Below, piece after piece: positions 26,601 through 34,709 of a stretch of 57,214 nucleotides of DNA (its first letter is position 1; every line of letters starts with the position of its first letter). The DNA is taken from positions 1 through 57,214 of the forward strand of contig CACPQA010000013.1 in assembly GCA_902635965.1 (NCBI GenBank), in the 5' to 3' direction. Below the pieces are notes generated by a model. That model had not been told where the DNA came from and searched no databases. It was given only the letters and a program-made list of their open reading frames with translations. The stretch is from an uncultured Bacteroidota bacterium. Lineage in GTDB: Bacteria; Bacteroidota; Bacteroidia; Flavobacteriales; Flavobacteriaceae. A program made the translations under genes and the position numbers.

Positions 26601-27978
26601 AGGAAATATTTATATCATTAAATACATTTTTGTTAAATTCAAAAGAAGTTAAAGAAAGTTTTAAATCAAAATAGTCAATATGTTTAAAACGCTCAAGTGA
26701 TGAACTTAAACTAGAAACACCGCTAAATTTGATTTTACCCAGCTTCTGGTAAAAACTATAAAAGGGAAAGTTATTAAAAGATGTTAAATTATTTATCCTC
26801 CATTTAGTATCAATTTTTTCAAAATTAACATTTGAACGAATTTGTCCTTTTTCAATATTGATTTTTGAATCAATTTCAACAAATGAATTAATTTTAGATC
26901 TAAATTTTGTGTTTAGTTTAAAATCGTTTAAAAGTTTAAACTCCTCGGGTAAAAATTTAGTTGCGTTAGTTTTAATAAATTTATTTACATCATCCTTTTG
27001 AAGAATAGTATAAATGTTTTCTCCTTCAAGACTTACATTATCATTAGAATTATACTTCATGGTACAGTAACCCTCAGAAAATGATTTATCTGAAAATATA
27101 ATTTTAAAATTTGAAGAGAGGTTTTTTATCGAACCGTATAATCTATTTTTAATTTTTATATCTTGAGGAAATTCATAATTGGAAAAAGTAGGGTTTGGAA
27201 TAGTTGCTTCAATTAGAAAGTCATTAAAAAAAAATTTTTCAAAGTTTTTAGAGAATTTATCCGAGCAGTAGCTTAGGTTTCCCTTTCCATTCACCAAATA
27301 GTTGTTATAAATTAAATCTAATCTGTCGAAGTATATGTCATCATAGACTTTCTCTAACTTTAAACTTCCATTTTTTAAATTTCCGAACTTAATGGATTCA
27401 AAGCCAAAAGATTTGAGACTTATATTTAATGAATCCGATTTGACTGCGATTTCATCAAATACAAAATTTAGATTTTTAACTAATGAATCTTGATTTTTGT
27501 TATCTGCCCTAAAATCTATAGTCGAATTTGAGATAATTAAATTTTGAATTTTTAATTCTTCTAAAAGCCCTTGTATTTTAATTGATTTTAAGAATAATTC
27601 AAGATTTGTGTAGTTGTTATCAGAATATTTCTCTAAATATAATTTTGGGTCTTTTAATTCGATTGAATTTATATGAATGTTTTTAGATTTTAACTGGCTG
27701 TATCCATTAAGGTTTATATTTAAATTATTTACATATAAAAGCTCATTTCCTTTTAAATCTAAAATCCTAACACCAAAAAAAATTACGGTTTTGTCATTTA
27801 TACTTAAATCATCAAAAAATAATTTATTGTTAAGAAAAGTAAATTTAGATTCGAGGATATTTTTAGCTAATTTTACTCTAACATTTTTATTTTTAATAGA
27901 TATAGAGAAGGGAATCAAAAAAATAGTAATTCCTAAAAAAACAAAAAGCAATATCTTTAAAAATCTCTTAATAATCAA
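23689..27978 (-). CDS. tamB: TamB-like translocation/assembly module protein (DUF490)
   Basis: A 1429-residue protein with an N-terminal membrane anchor at about 8-26, long repetitive beta-strand-rich sequence, and a C-terminal TamB domain (about 1050-1410) with the FDLDITREAELEIV, GRGNGKILIETN and IFGDY segments. The family spans the periplasm as a hydrophobic groove for lipid transport or outer-membrane protein assembly. The start is TTG at 27978. It is divergent from tsaD, a conserved pairing in Bacteroidota, and heads the operon with pfkA. It is AT-rich with many Asn and Lys residues, like the rest of the window. Confidence 0.9.
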   Translation of the reverse strand: MIIKRFLKILLFVFLGITIFLIPFSISIKNKNVRVKLAKNILESKFTFLNNKLFFDDLSINDKTVIFFGVRILDLKGNELLYVNNLNINLNGYSQLKSKNIHINSIELKDPKLYLEKYSDNNYTNLELFLKSIKIQGLLEELKIQNLIISNSTIDFRADNKNQDSLVKNLNFVFDEIAVKSDSLNISLKSFGFESIKFGNLKNGSLKLEKVYDDIYFDRLDLIYNNYLVNGKGNLSYCSDKFSKNFEKFFFNDFLIEATIPNPTFSNYEFPQDIKIKNRLYGSIKNLSSNFKIIFSDKSFSEGYCTMKYNSNDNVSLEGENIYTILQKDDVNKFIKTNATKFLPEEFKLLNDFKLNTKFRSKINSFVEIDSKINIEKGQIRSNVNFEKIDTKWRINNLTSFNNFPFYSFYQKLGKIKFSGVSSLSSSLERFKHIDYFDLKLSLTSFEFNKNVFNDINISLNKSLNDTYDFNTKINDDKLKLLLYSSFSNQFDEILNFKSSLSVLDFSYFLNSTDKKERNVSFDVHYNRFKNPRDVFLKNINFNKTSFSPFVLNLKTPLKKENYIFSDNEAFNFSLSSNLKFSKLYGFLRQSINQFFNQNRSEQTNSFLNVSVFLKEKFIEALYPELDNPSPIKFEAALEDNTNNSYVELDVPFLSTSNYKIKSLSLKVDRNKELLKFEIGSFKNNNFLFKNLKLTTDTDKTKRSFLNGLYGENEEKFEIIFDNKILQNKIKLNFNDISFYLGRELWKLNDSNSSITYNQKTKEFNLTNLFLEGENQSIKTDFRFKSIDNFDLKLITKNLKLNQFLPKNKKVDLSGFLSSEIVINQNEELQNVTANLKTKNLFLNQNLIGDFDFVLSGSPIYKTYKLSTSVLNNGRKNILGTGNIYIVDKNVNLDIDFDLDKFDLSFLSSFGKNKVNRINGILSGKLNLWGSLSDIKLKGQTIVNRGNLFLPITNTEYKIKERTPIYFQDQSIKFVNTELIDTYENTIATANGNIFHKNFNEWGMDLDVTSQRLLVFNKTKNLESPFYGKGFLNGEASFKGPFKSLNLFVSGVTAIGTNIVIPWQENKGLSDTSFIDFVPKSQNEEKESAYKISSFDEQFRGFEMVFDLDITREAELEIVVDQKSGSTLSGRGNGKILIETNNDGKFNIFGDYVTYDGTYNFKNLGLIDKKFIVKPGGSIIWNGDPTDAQLNILATYEVPGGANPALLVDNPNFNRKIPTNVSIQLIGNLLKPNDPIFDITFPNTTGVISSEINYRLSDQEIRQTQALSLLSQGIFISQVSVSFQGITNNLYEKASDVLSTLIGGSGESKLNVGLNYLQGENNPLYDLQTEDRIGLSLSTQLSDKILINGKIGVPIDGMQQTVIVGDVQIDFILNENGNLRAKIFNRENDFRYLGDEFGYTQGMGLSYQVDFNTFKNLINKIKSESLKTK

Positions 27979-28009
27979 TTAATTTAACTTGTTAAAAATA
28001 ACAAATGAT

Positions 28010-29026
28010 ATGCAAAAACCGTGCTATATTTTAGGAATTGAGTCTTCATGCGATGATACGGCAGCTGCAATTTTAAAGAATGATGTTGTTCTATCAAATA
28101 TTATTGCGGGACAAGAGATACATAGAGAATACGGAGGGGTTGTTCCTGAACTTGCTTCAAGAGCTCATCAAATTAATATTATTCCTGTTGTAGAAATGGC
28201 TTTGAAAAAAGCTAGGATTGAAAAAAATCAACTAAATGCTATAGCTTATACAAGAGGTCCTGGCCTTTTAGGTTCATTATTAGTTGGTTCATCATTTTCT
28301 AAATCACTAAGCATGGGCTTAAAAATTCCATTAATTGAAGTAAACCATATGCATGGACATATACTTTGTCACTTTATAGATAACAACCAAGAAAAACCAG
28401 AATTTCCATTTTTAGGAGTAACAGTATCAGGAGGCCATACTCAAATCGTAATGGTAGAAGATTACTTCACAATGAAAGAAATAGGTGGAACACTTGATGA
28501 TGCAATCGGTGAAGCCTTTGACAAATGTGGTAAAGCAATGGGGTTCGATTATCCTTCAGGTCCAATAATAGATAAATATTCAAAAAATGGAAATCCAAAA
28601 AAATATAAATTCCCTATCCCTAACGTAAAAAATTTAGATTTTAGTTTTAGTGGATTCAAAACATCAGTTTTAAATTTTATAAATAAAAATATGAACATTG
28701 ACCAAAATTTTATTGAAAACAATGTTGAAGATTTATGTGCCTCTATCCAATACACTTTAGTTGAAATACTAATGTTAAAAATTAACTTAGCTGTTAAAAA
28801 AACAGGAATTACCCAAATTGCTATAGGAGGTGGAGTTGCAGCAAATTCTGAACTAAGAAAAAGATTAAATAATGAAGGGGGAAAAAATAATTGGAAAACT
28901 TACATTCCGAACATAAATTATACTACTGATAATGCTGCAATGATTGCTATTGTTGGACATTTAAAGTACAAAAATTCGCATTTAGGGAACTTAAATCAAA
29001 AAGCTTTGTCAAATTATAAGATATAA
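28010..29026 (+). CDS. tsaD: tRNA N6-adenosine threonylcarbamoyltransferase TsaD
   Basis: A 338-residue protein from the ATG at 28010. An upstream TTG at 27989 would add seven unconserved residues. Motifs are LGIESSCDDTAAAIL, the metal-binding HMHGH at 113-117 (His113 and His117), VSGGHTQIV and the IAIGGGVAANSELR ATP-site segment. TsaD transfers the threonylcarbamoyl group to A37 of ANN-decoding tRNAs, together with TsaB and TsaE, which are not in this window. The length equals that of the Escherichia coli enzyme. rsmE starts 3 bases after its stop. Confidence 0.96.
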   Translation: MQKPCYILGIESSCDDTAAAILKNDVVLSNIIAGQEIHREYGGVVPELASRAHQINIIPVVEMALKKARIEKNQLNAIAYTRGPGLLGSLLVGSSFSKSLSMGLKIPLIEVNHMHGHILCHFIDNNQEKPEFPFLGVTVSGGHTQIVMVEDYFTMKEIGGTLDDAIGEAFDKCGKAMGFDYPSGPIIDKYSKNGNPKKYKFPIPNVKNLDFSFSGFKTSVLNFINKNMNIDQNFIENNVEDLCASIQYTLVEILMLKINLAVKKTGITQIAIGGGVAANSELRKRLNNEGGKNNWKTYIPNINYTTDNAAMIAIVGHLKYKNSHLGNLNQKALSNYKI

Positions 29027-29029
29027 GGC

Positions 29030-29722
29030 ATGAATCTTTTTTTTGATCCAAATCTAAATACCGATTCAAGAGAGGTTTTTATTGATAAAAGTGAGATTAA
29101 CCACATTGAAAAAGTTTTAAGAAAAAAAAGGGGTGATTTTTTGAATTTTACAAATGGAAAAGGCATAGAGGCTTTAGTAGAAATTTGTTCTAATAGAAAT
29201 GATTTCACCTTTAAAGTAAGAGATATAGTTCATCACACAATTAAAAATCAAAACACTCACATAGCAATTTCGCCTCTTAAAAAAACTAGTTTTTTTGAAT
29301 TGGTAGTTAGTAAAGCAACTGAATTAGGGATTAGAGAAATTACACCCTTAATATGTGAAAAATCCTTGAGAAAATCTATAAATTACGACAGGTGCAAAAA
29401 AATTATAATTTCCTCTTTAAAACAATCTCTTCAATATTATCTCCCCAGGTTAAATGAAGCAATTGGTTTTAAAGACTTTATTTTAAAGAACAATAATGGT
29501 ATGATTGCACACTGCAGTGAAGGGGAAAAAATAACAATTTCAAAAGCTCTAAAAAAAGTTAAAAATAAGCTAATTATTATTGGACCAGAAGGAGATTTTA
29601 GTTTGGATGAAATAAATTTCGCAAAAGAGTACAATTATAATGAAGTAACATTGGGATCAAATAGATTGAGAACCGAAACAGCAGCAATAGTTGCCTGCTC
29701 GTTGATGCTAGCAAGTGAATAA
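29030..29722 (+). CDS. rsmE: 16S rRNA (uracil-1498-N3)-methyltransferase RsmE
   Basis: A 230-residue SPOUT-family methyltransferase. An N-terminal PUA-like domain includes INHIEKVLRKKRGD and the knotted C-terminal domain carries KATELGIREITPL, IGPEGDFSLDEI and LGSNRLRTETAA, the family's SAM-binding and active-site signatures. It modifies U1498 in helix 44 of 16S rRNA. It directly follows tsaD and the two are presumably co-transcribed. Confidence 0.94.
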   Translation: MNLFFDPNLNTDSREVFIDKSEINHIEKVLRKKRGDFLNFTNGKGIEALVEICSNRNDFTFKVRDIVHHTIKNQNTHIAISPLKKTSFFELVVSKATELGIREITPLICEKSLRKSINYDRCKKIIISSLKQSLQYYLPRLNEAIGFKDFILKNNNGMIAHCSEGEKITISKALKKVKNKLIIIGPEGDFSLDEINFAKEYNYNEVTLGSNRLRTETAAIVACSLMLASE

Positions 29723-29733
29723 TGATTAATTTA

Positions 29734-29741
29734 TATCTTTG
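29734..29741 (+). promoter_or_regulatory. Bacteroidota -7 promoter element (TATCTTTG)
   Basis: Exact TAnnTTTG match 5 to 12 bases upstream of the ATG at 29746. If used, the mRNA would be nearly leaderless. No TTTG box is seen at the usual distance. Confidence 0.4.
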
Positions 29742-29745
29742 AGCA

Positions 29746-30828
29746 ATGAATGAAAACATAGTAGCAAAAGGAGTTTTGAAAGGAGCATTGTATGTTTTGT
29801 TGCTTTCATTGCTTTTGTATTCAATTTATCTTTTGAAATCTATTATTTTATATATTTTTTTAGCAGCTATTGTGTCATTAATCGGAAGACCATTTGTGAT
29901 ATTTTTTGTTAAAAAATTAAAATTTAATAAAAATGTAGCCTCAATTTTAACTATATCATTTATCATTGTTTTAATATTAGGTTTTTTTTCTTTATTAGTC
30001 CCACTTATCGTACAACAAACTGAAAATCTATCGCTTCTTGATATTAATTTACTAGAAAAAAGGATAAACAGGTTAATTAACGAAATTGTCATTTATATTG
30101 ATTTAAATAAATCTAACATCAATAGTTTATTAACTAATCTGAATCTTTTTGAATTTTTGAATTTATCCTCTATCCCAATTTTTTTAAATAATTTTGTTGA
30201 TATTCTTGGCGGATTTACAATTGGGTTGTTCTCAATTATATTTATATCATTTTTCTTTTTAAAAGATTCTCATCTACTTGAAAATAGCTTTTTCTTTTTC
30301 TTTAATAAGAAAAATCACTCTAGGTTAAAAAAGTCATTTGAGGAAATTAAAGACCTCCTATCAAGATATTTCATAGGTTTAATAATTCAAATATCTATTC
30401 TGTTTTTTATCTACAGTGCATTTTTGTTAGTATTTCAAATTAAAAATGCTTTGATAATAGCTTTTTTATGTGCAATCTTAAATTTGATTCCATATATAGG
30501 TCCTTTAATCAGCGGATTTTTAATGTTAATATTGTGTATGACTTCAAATCTTGACCAAGATTTTAGCTCTGTTGTTGTCCCAAATACAATATATGTAATG
30601 ATTGGTTTTATAGTTGGTCAATTAATTGACAATTTTTTTAGCCAACCTTTTATATTTTCTAAATCGGTGAAGTCCCATCCTCTTGAAATATTTATTGTAA
30701 TAATAATATCTGGAACTTTATTTGGTTTAATGGGATTGGTTTTTGCAATACCCTTCTATACATCACTTAAAGTCATATTTAGAGAATTTTATTCAAAAAA
30801 TATTTCTTTAGAATCACTAATTGGATAA
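29746..30828 (+). CDS. AI-2E family (UPF0118) membrane transporter
   Basis: A 360-residue protein with about eight membrane helices. The helix 2-3 region, the long central amphipathic part (about 70-150) and the conserved C-terminal LNLIPYIGPLISG and FSQPFIFSKSVKSHPLEI segments mark the AI-2E/TqsA-like exporter family. Members have been linked to autoinducer-2 export, Na+/H+ antiport and general efflux, so the substrate is open. It stands 23 bases after rsmE and may have its own promoter. Confidence 0.9.
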   Translation: MNENIVAKGVLKGALYVLLLSLLLYSIYLLKSIILYIFLAAIVSLIGRPFVIFFVKKLKFNKNVASILTISFIIVLILGFFSLLVPLIVQQTENLSLLDINLLEKRINRLINEIVIYIDLNKSNINSLLTNLNLFEFLNLSSIPIFLNNFVDILGGFTIGLFSIIFISFFFLKDSHLLENSFFFFFNKKNHSRLKKSFEEIKDLLSRYFIGLIIQISILFFIYSAFLLVFQIKNALIIAFLCAILNLIPYIGPLISGFLMLILCMTSNLDQDFSSVVVPNTIYVMIGFIVGQLIDNFFSQPFIFSKSVKSHPLEIFIVIIISGTLFGLMGLVFAIPFYTSLKVIFREFYSKNISLESLIG

Positions 30829-30839
30829 TATAGATTAAA

Positions 30840-31289
30840 TTATTTTTTGAAAAGAATTGACCAGTTAAACTTAAATTTAGAAACCTCTTCTCCAGTTTCG
30901 TCAATACCTATAGAATCAATCCACATTGTACTTTTTGTCTTTTGAGAATTTAAAGAACCTACTTTTTCTTTAATCATAAGACCCTTGTCACATTTAAAAG
31001 ATATTTTTCCTGTTGCCTTTTTTGTAAACTTTGCTTCTACATCAACGAGCAACATAGATATATTTTTATTGCTTAATTCAATTTCTCTCATCAACAGAAC
31101 CCCAGTTGCAAATTCTGCAGCCATCCCTTGTGCAGCCCAGAAAATCGATTTAAATGGATTTTGATTAATCCATCTATGCTTTAATGTACAAATACAACTG
31201 GAATTATTTATCATGCTTACTTTTACTCCCATCAACCAAGCTGCAGGGAGTTTGAATAACATAAAAATTCTATACTTATAATTACTCAT
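30840..31289 (-). CDS. DUF4442 hotdog-fold thioesterase-like protein
   Basis: A 149-residue protein. The pattern of a helix (FKSIFWAAQGMAAEFATG) packed on strands, with IDSIGIDETGEEVSKFKFNW at the end, fits DUF4442, a hotdog-fold group related to acyl-CoA thioesterases. The substrate is unknown. It lies 13 bases after the 3' end of tRNA-Arg with no visible terminator, so it may be read from the tRNA promoter. Confidence 0.83.
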   Translation of the reverse strand: MSNYKYRIFMLFKLPAAWLMGVKVSMINNSSCICTLKHRWINQNPFKSIFWAAQGMAAEFATGVLLMREIELSNKNISMLLVDVEAKFTKKATGKISFKCDKGLMIKEKVGSLNSQKTKSTMWIDSIGIDETGEEVSKFKFNWSILFKK

Positions 31290-31302
31290 TAAAGATTTAA
31301 AG

Positions 31303-31376
31303 TGATGGCGGCAGGATTCGAACCTGCGACCGTCTGCTTAGAAGGCAGATGCTCTATCCAGCTGAGCTACGCCACC
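31303..31376 (-). tRNA. tRNA-Arg (anticodon UCU)
   Basis: Full cloverleaf on the minus strand: acceptor GGTGGCG with CGCCATC (one G-U pair), TAGCTC D-arm start, anticodon stem TCTGC/GCAGA with loop CTTCTAA giving TCT (plus 31340-31342), T-loop GTTCGAAT. The discriminator is A and CCA is not encoded. It decodes AGA. Confidence 0.97.
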
Positions 31377-31389
31377 AAATGCTATATAG

Positions 31390-31464
31390 TCGGGGTGGCA
31401 GGATTCGAACCTGCGACCTCCTGCTCCCAAAGCAGGCGCGATGACCGGGCTACGCTACACCCCG
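31390..31464 (-). tRNA. tRNA-Pro (anticodon UGG)
   Basis: Acceptor CGGGGTG pairs with CACCCCG, anticodon stem CCTGC/GCAGG with loop TTTGGGA giving TGG (plus 31427-31429), T-loop GTTCGAAT. The discriminator is A and CCA is not encoded. It is the first tRNA of the pair, 13 bases ahead of tRNA-Arg. Confidence 0.97.
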
Positions 31465-31485
31465 ATTTAGTAGCACATTAAGCAG

Positions 31486-31516
31486 CAAAAGTAATTTATT
31501 TGTGATTGTTTACAAA
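31486..31516 (-). promoter_or_regulatory. Consensus Bacteroidota promoter of the tRNA pair
   Basis: On the minus strand: TTTG (31516-31513), 19 bases, then TACTTTTG (31493-31486), an exact TTTG-N19-TAnnTTTG arrangement. The predicted start is near 31479, about 15 bases ahead of tRNA-Pro. It is the clearest promoter in the window. Confidence 0.85.
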
Positions 31517-31585
31517 AACCTCTAAGAGATAAATTATTTTTTAAAAGAGCAAAAATTTTTATTTTAACTATATAAAATTTATGCA

Positions 31586-32869
31586 ATGAAAAAAAAATTA
31601 ATAACTAGCTTGATTCTTTTATTAGGTTATGTTTCTCACTCTCAAGATACAATTAAAGAAGATTTAAAGTATACTAAAGAAATAAAAAAGCTAGCCAACA
31701 AAAAACAGGTTAAAACTGCTTTTCAAGTAATTTTAGATTTAGAACCAAAAACTATTAAAAATCAAATTGAAATGACAGAGATTGAGGCTCCTCCTTTTAA
31801 AGAAGAAAAAAAAGCTTTGGAGTTTTCTAAAAGACTCAAAGAGATTGGAATCGATAAAGTTTGGATTGACTCCATTGGTAATGTACTTGGTCTTATTAAA
31901 GGATATGAGGGTAAAAGAAATGTAGCAATAGACGGTCATTTAGATACTGTTTTCCCTGAAGGTACAGATGTCAAAGTGAGAATAAAAAACGACACTTTGT
32001 TTGCACCTGGTATAGGAGACGACACGAGAGGTTTAGCGATGTTGTTAACAATTGCTGAGGCAATAAAAAAAAGTAAGATTAAAACTCGAGACAATATCTT
32101 AATAATTGGTACGGTTGGTGAGGAGGGTCTTGGGGATTTAAGAGGAGTTAAGTACCTTTTTAAAAACAATCAACCTAGGATTGATTCTTGGATTGCAGTT
32201 GACGGTGGTGGTTTAGGGAGAATTAATAACCAAGGATTAGGTTCATATAGATATGAGGTAAAATTTAAAGGCCCTGGTGGTCACTCTTGGGGTGCTTTTG
32301 GACTAGCAAACCCACATCATGCCCTTGGTGATGCAATATCAAAATTTGTTGAAAAAGCGGATGAGTACACTTCAAAAGGACCAAAAACCAGTTACAATGT
32401 TGGAGTAATCAATGGCGGTACATCAATAAACTCTATTCCTTACGAGTCAAGCATGCTGATCGATATTCGCTCAGTTAGACCTGAAAATCTAGATGATATG
32501 GAACTCATTCTTAAAAAAACATCAGAAGATGCATTAGCAAAGCAAAATGCTATGAAAAGAAGAGGACCGGATTTAGAGCTTGAAATAAATAAAATTGGGA
32601 ATAGACCATCTGGAAAAGTTGATGTAAAAAATCATTTAGTACAAAGAGCAATTGCGGCAACAAATTATATGGGAGCTAAACCAAGATTGACTATAGGTTC
32701 TACAGATTCAAATGTGCCAATTGCACTGGGCCTACCAGCTATAACAATAGGACGAGGTGGTGACGGTGGAAAAAATCACTCTTTAGATGAGTGGTGGTTG
32801 AACAAAGATGGTTACAAAGCAATACATATGGCACTATTAGTTCTGTTGGCCGAAACTGGATACGAATAA
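31586..32869 (+). CDS. M20-family metallopeptidase, exported
   Basis: A 427-residue protein with a signal peptide ending YVSHSQ near residue 19. The zinc site is intact: GHLDTVF with His and Asp, then GIGDDTRGLAM (bridging Asp), GTVGEEGLGD (catalytic Glu and zinc Glu), and the C-terminal GGKNHSLDEW His. The lid domain carries GGHSWGAFG. This layout is nearest to the di/tripeptidase and PepT-like branch of M20. Exported M20 enzymes usually trim peptides or N-acyl amino acids in the periplasm. It is a single gene on the plus strand, convergent with alkB. Confidence 0.9.
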   Translation: MKKKLITSLILLLGYVSHSQDTIKEDLKYTKEIKKLANKKQVKTAFQVILDLEPKTIKNQIEMTEIEAPPFKEEKKALEFSKRLKEIGIDKVWIDSIGNVLGLIKGYEGKRNVAIDGHLDTVFPEGTDVKVRIKNDTLFAPGIGDDTRGLAMLLTIAEAIKKSKIKTRDNILIIGTVGEEGLGDLRGVKYLFKNNQPRIDSWIAVDGGGLGRINNQGLGSYRYEVKFKGPGGHSWGAFGLANPHHALGDAISKFVEKADEYTSKGPKTSYNVGVINGGTSINSIPYESSMLIDIRSVRPENLDDMELILKKTSEDALAKQNAMKRRGPDLELEINKIGNRPSGKVDVKNHLVQRAIAATNYMGAKPRLTIGSTDSNVPIALGLPAITIGRGGDGGKNHSLDEWWLNKDGYKAIHMALLVLLAETGYE

Positions 32870-33901
32870 TTATTTATTTGGTATTCTAGAATTCATTAAT
32901 TTAAACCAAATAGGCGGTACTAAGGCAATTAAAATAGAAGTTGGGTATCCATAGGGTAATTGTGGACTTACAGGCTGATTTTCTAAAACTTGATATTTTT
33001 TTGATGCAGAAAAATGATGATCACTATGACGAGTGAGTTCATACAAAACAATTCTTCCAATAATATGATTAGAATTCCATGAGTGATGTAGTTGAACTCT
33101 TTCATATCTTCCGGAAGGCAAAATTTTTCTTTCAAGACCGTAATGCTCAATATAATTGATAGTCTCAAGGAACAAGAAGGAAATGACTCCGACGATTAAG
33201 GCAACTATTAGTCCCTTAAGGCCATATATATAAAAAACAAAAAGGAGATATAAACTTTGAAAAGCAATGTACCAAATCATATCGTTTTGAAGGGAGACAA
33301 AGCTTTTTTTATTTCTTTTGAGAATTAAAATTTGAGTTTTCCATGCATTTATGTATTGCCAAAAAACGGATGTAAACCAAAAATTGTAAACACTTTGATT
33401 AAATTTTGAAGTTGCAGGATCTTTTGGAGTAGCAACATTTATATGATGACCAAAATTATGTTCTATATAAAAATGCATGTATAGACAGGGCATTAACAGT
33501 ATTTTTGATAGAGTTTTTTCAAATTGTGATTTTCTGTGCCCTAACTCATGAGCAACATTAATGGCATTTGTTGCAAGCAAAATACCTAAAGACAAAATCA
33601 TTCCAATATATTCATAAAAAAAGTATGTGGAACTTGTAATTACAAAAAAACCATAAAAAAGGATTGAAAACACAAAAGGTAAGTTTAAATAAAGTAAAAC
33701 ATCAAATAAAAAGTTAGCAAGTCTATTGGTTTTCTCTTCTTCGGTGTATTTCTTGTCAGAATCTTTTAAAATAATTTCTAAAATAGGAATAAATATAAAT
33801 GCATAAATGGGAGCAGTATATGAAAAAATACCTTTAAAGTGCACTGAAATAAGTGTGACTAACGGAATTGAATAAGCAAACAAGTACTTTAAGTCTTTCA
33901 A
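32870..33901 (-). CDS. alkB: Alkane 1-monooxygenase-like membrane di-iron hydroxylase
   Basis: A 343-residue protein with about six membrane helices and the complete AlkB/XylM histidine set: HELGHRK beginning at His118, EHNFGHHINVATPKDPAT near 150, NYIEHYGLER near 250 and RHSDHH near 293. AlkB hydroxylates the terminal carbon of alkanes using O2 and electrons from rubredoxin. The NYIEHYG box and the PxDPAT segment favour AlkB over the fatty-acid desaturases. No rubredoxin or rubredoxin reductase gene is nearby. It is divergent from the TauE/SafE gene. Real substrates in Flavobacteriia are not well established. Confidence 0.88.
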   Translation of the reverse strand: MKDLKYLFAYSIPLVTLISVHFKGIFSYTAPIYAFIFIPILEIILKDSDKKYTEEEKTNRLANFLFDVLLYLNLPFVFSILFYGFFVITSSTYFFYEYIGMILSLGILLATNAINVAHELGHRKSQFEKTLSKILLMPCLYMHFYIEHNFGHHINVATPKDPATSKFNQSVYNFWFTSVFWQYINAWKTQILILKRNKKSFVSLQNDMIWYIAFQSLYLLFVFYIYGLKGLIVALIVGVISFLFLETINYIEHYGLERKILPSGRYERVQLHHSWNSNHIIGRIVLYELTRHSDHHFSASKKYQVLENQPVSPQLPYGYPTSILIALVPPIWFKLMNSRIPNK

Positions 33902-33944
33902 AATATTTTTTTCGCAATTTAAGAATTTTTACTAATAAATTTAA

Positions 33945-34709
33945 ATGTTTACTTTCGCAACCAACTTAAACCATCCTGTGGAATTTCTACCTATAATACT
34001 CTCAATACTAGCCTCAATAATTGTAGGAATATCTAAAGCTGGTGTGAAGGGTATTGGTGTTTTTTTTGTAATCCTACTTGCATACGCATATGAACCCAAG
34101 ATATCAACAGGGATTTTATTGCCTCTTTTAATAGTTGGAGACCTTTTTGCAATAATTTATTTTAAAAAAAACATAGTTTGGAAATACATCTTTCAACTTA
34201 TTCCATGGATGGCTATTGGAGTGGTTTTTGCCACTTTAACAGGAGATATTATTGATGAAATAGCTTTTAAAAGACTTATGTCCATTGTGATTTTTTTATC
34301 TGTTCTAATCATGTTGTTTATGAATGATAAAATGTCAAATTTAATTTCAAAGCACTGGAGTTTTGGTCCACTATTAGGAGGATTTGCTGGTTTTACAACA
34401 ATGATAGGTAACGCAGCTGGTCCACTTGCAAATATTTATTTTATAGCTATGAAGGTGAAAAAAAAAACCTTCATTTCATCTTCTGCTTATATATTTTTTT
34501 TAATAAATGTAATTAAACTACCCTTTCATATTTTTTTTTGGAAAACTATAAACTATTATAGTTTAATTGAAAGTCTAAAGATGACACCTTTTGTTTTTTT
34601 AGGTCTTCTAATTGGTGTATATACCGTTGATAAAATTTCAGAAAAATACTATTCCAAACTTATCTTAATTCTAACGGCTGGAAGCTCAATATTTTTTCTA
34701 TTTAGCTAG
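33945..34709 (+). CDS. TauE/SafE family sulfite/organic-anion permease
   Basis: A 254-residue protein with about eight membrane helices in two similar halves. SIIVGISKAGVKGIG in the first half and GFAGFTTMIGNAAGPLANIY in the second are the family repeats. Members export sulfite, sulfoacetate or related anions. The ATG at 33945 is used, but TACTTTCG overlapping the first codons resembles a promoter -7 element, so a slightly later start cannot be excluded. The last 12 bases overlap the convergent acs gene. Confidence 0.85.
   Translation: MFTFATNLNHPVEFLPIILSILASIIVGISKAGVKGIGVFFVILLAYAYEPKISTGILLPLLIVGDLFAIIYFKKNIVWKYIFQLIPWMAIGVVFATLTGDIIDEIAFKRLMSIVIFLSVLIMLFMNDKMSNLISKHWSFGPLLGGFAGFTTMIGNAAGPLANIYFIAMKVKKKTFISSSAYIFFLINVIKLPFHIFFWKTINYYSLIESLKMTPFVFLGLLIGVYTVDKISEKYYSKLILILTAGSSIFFLFS

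Noticed and set aside
31290-31585. tRNA pair as an integration site for a mobile element
   Set aside because: No integrase, direct repeat of a tRNA end or change in composition is seen on either side.
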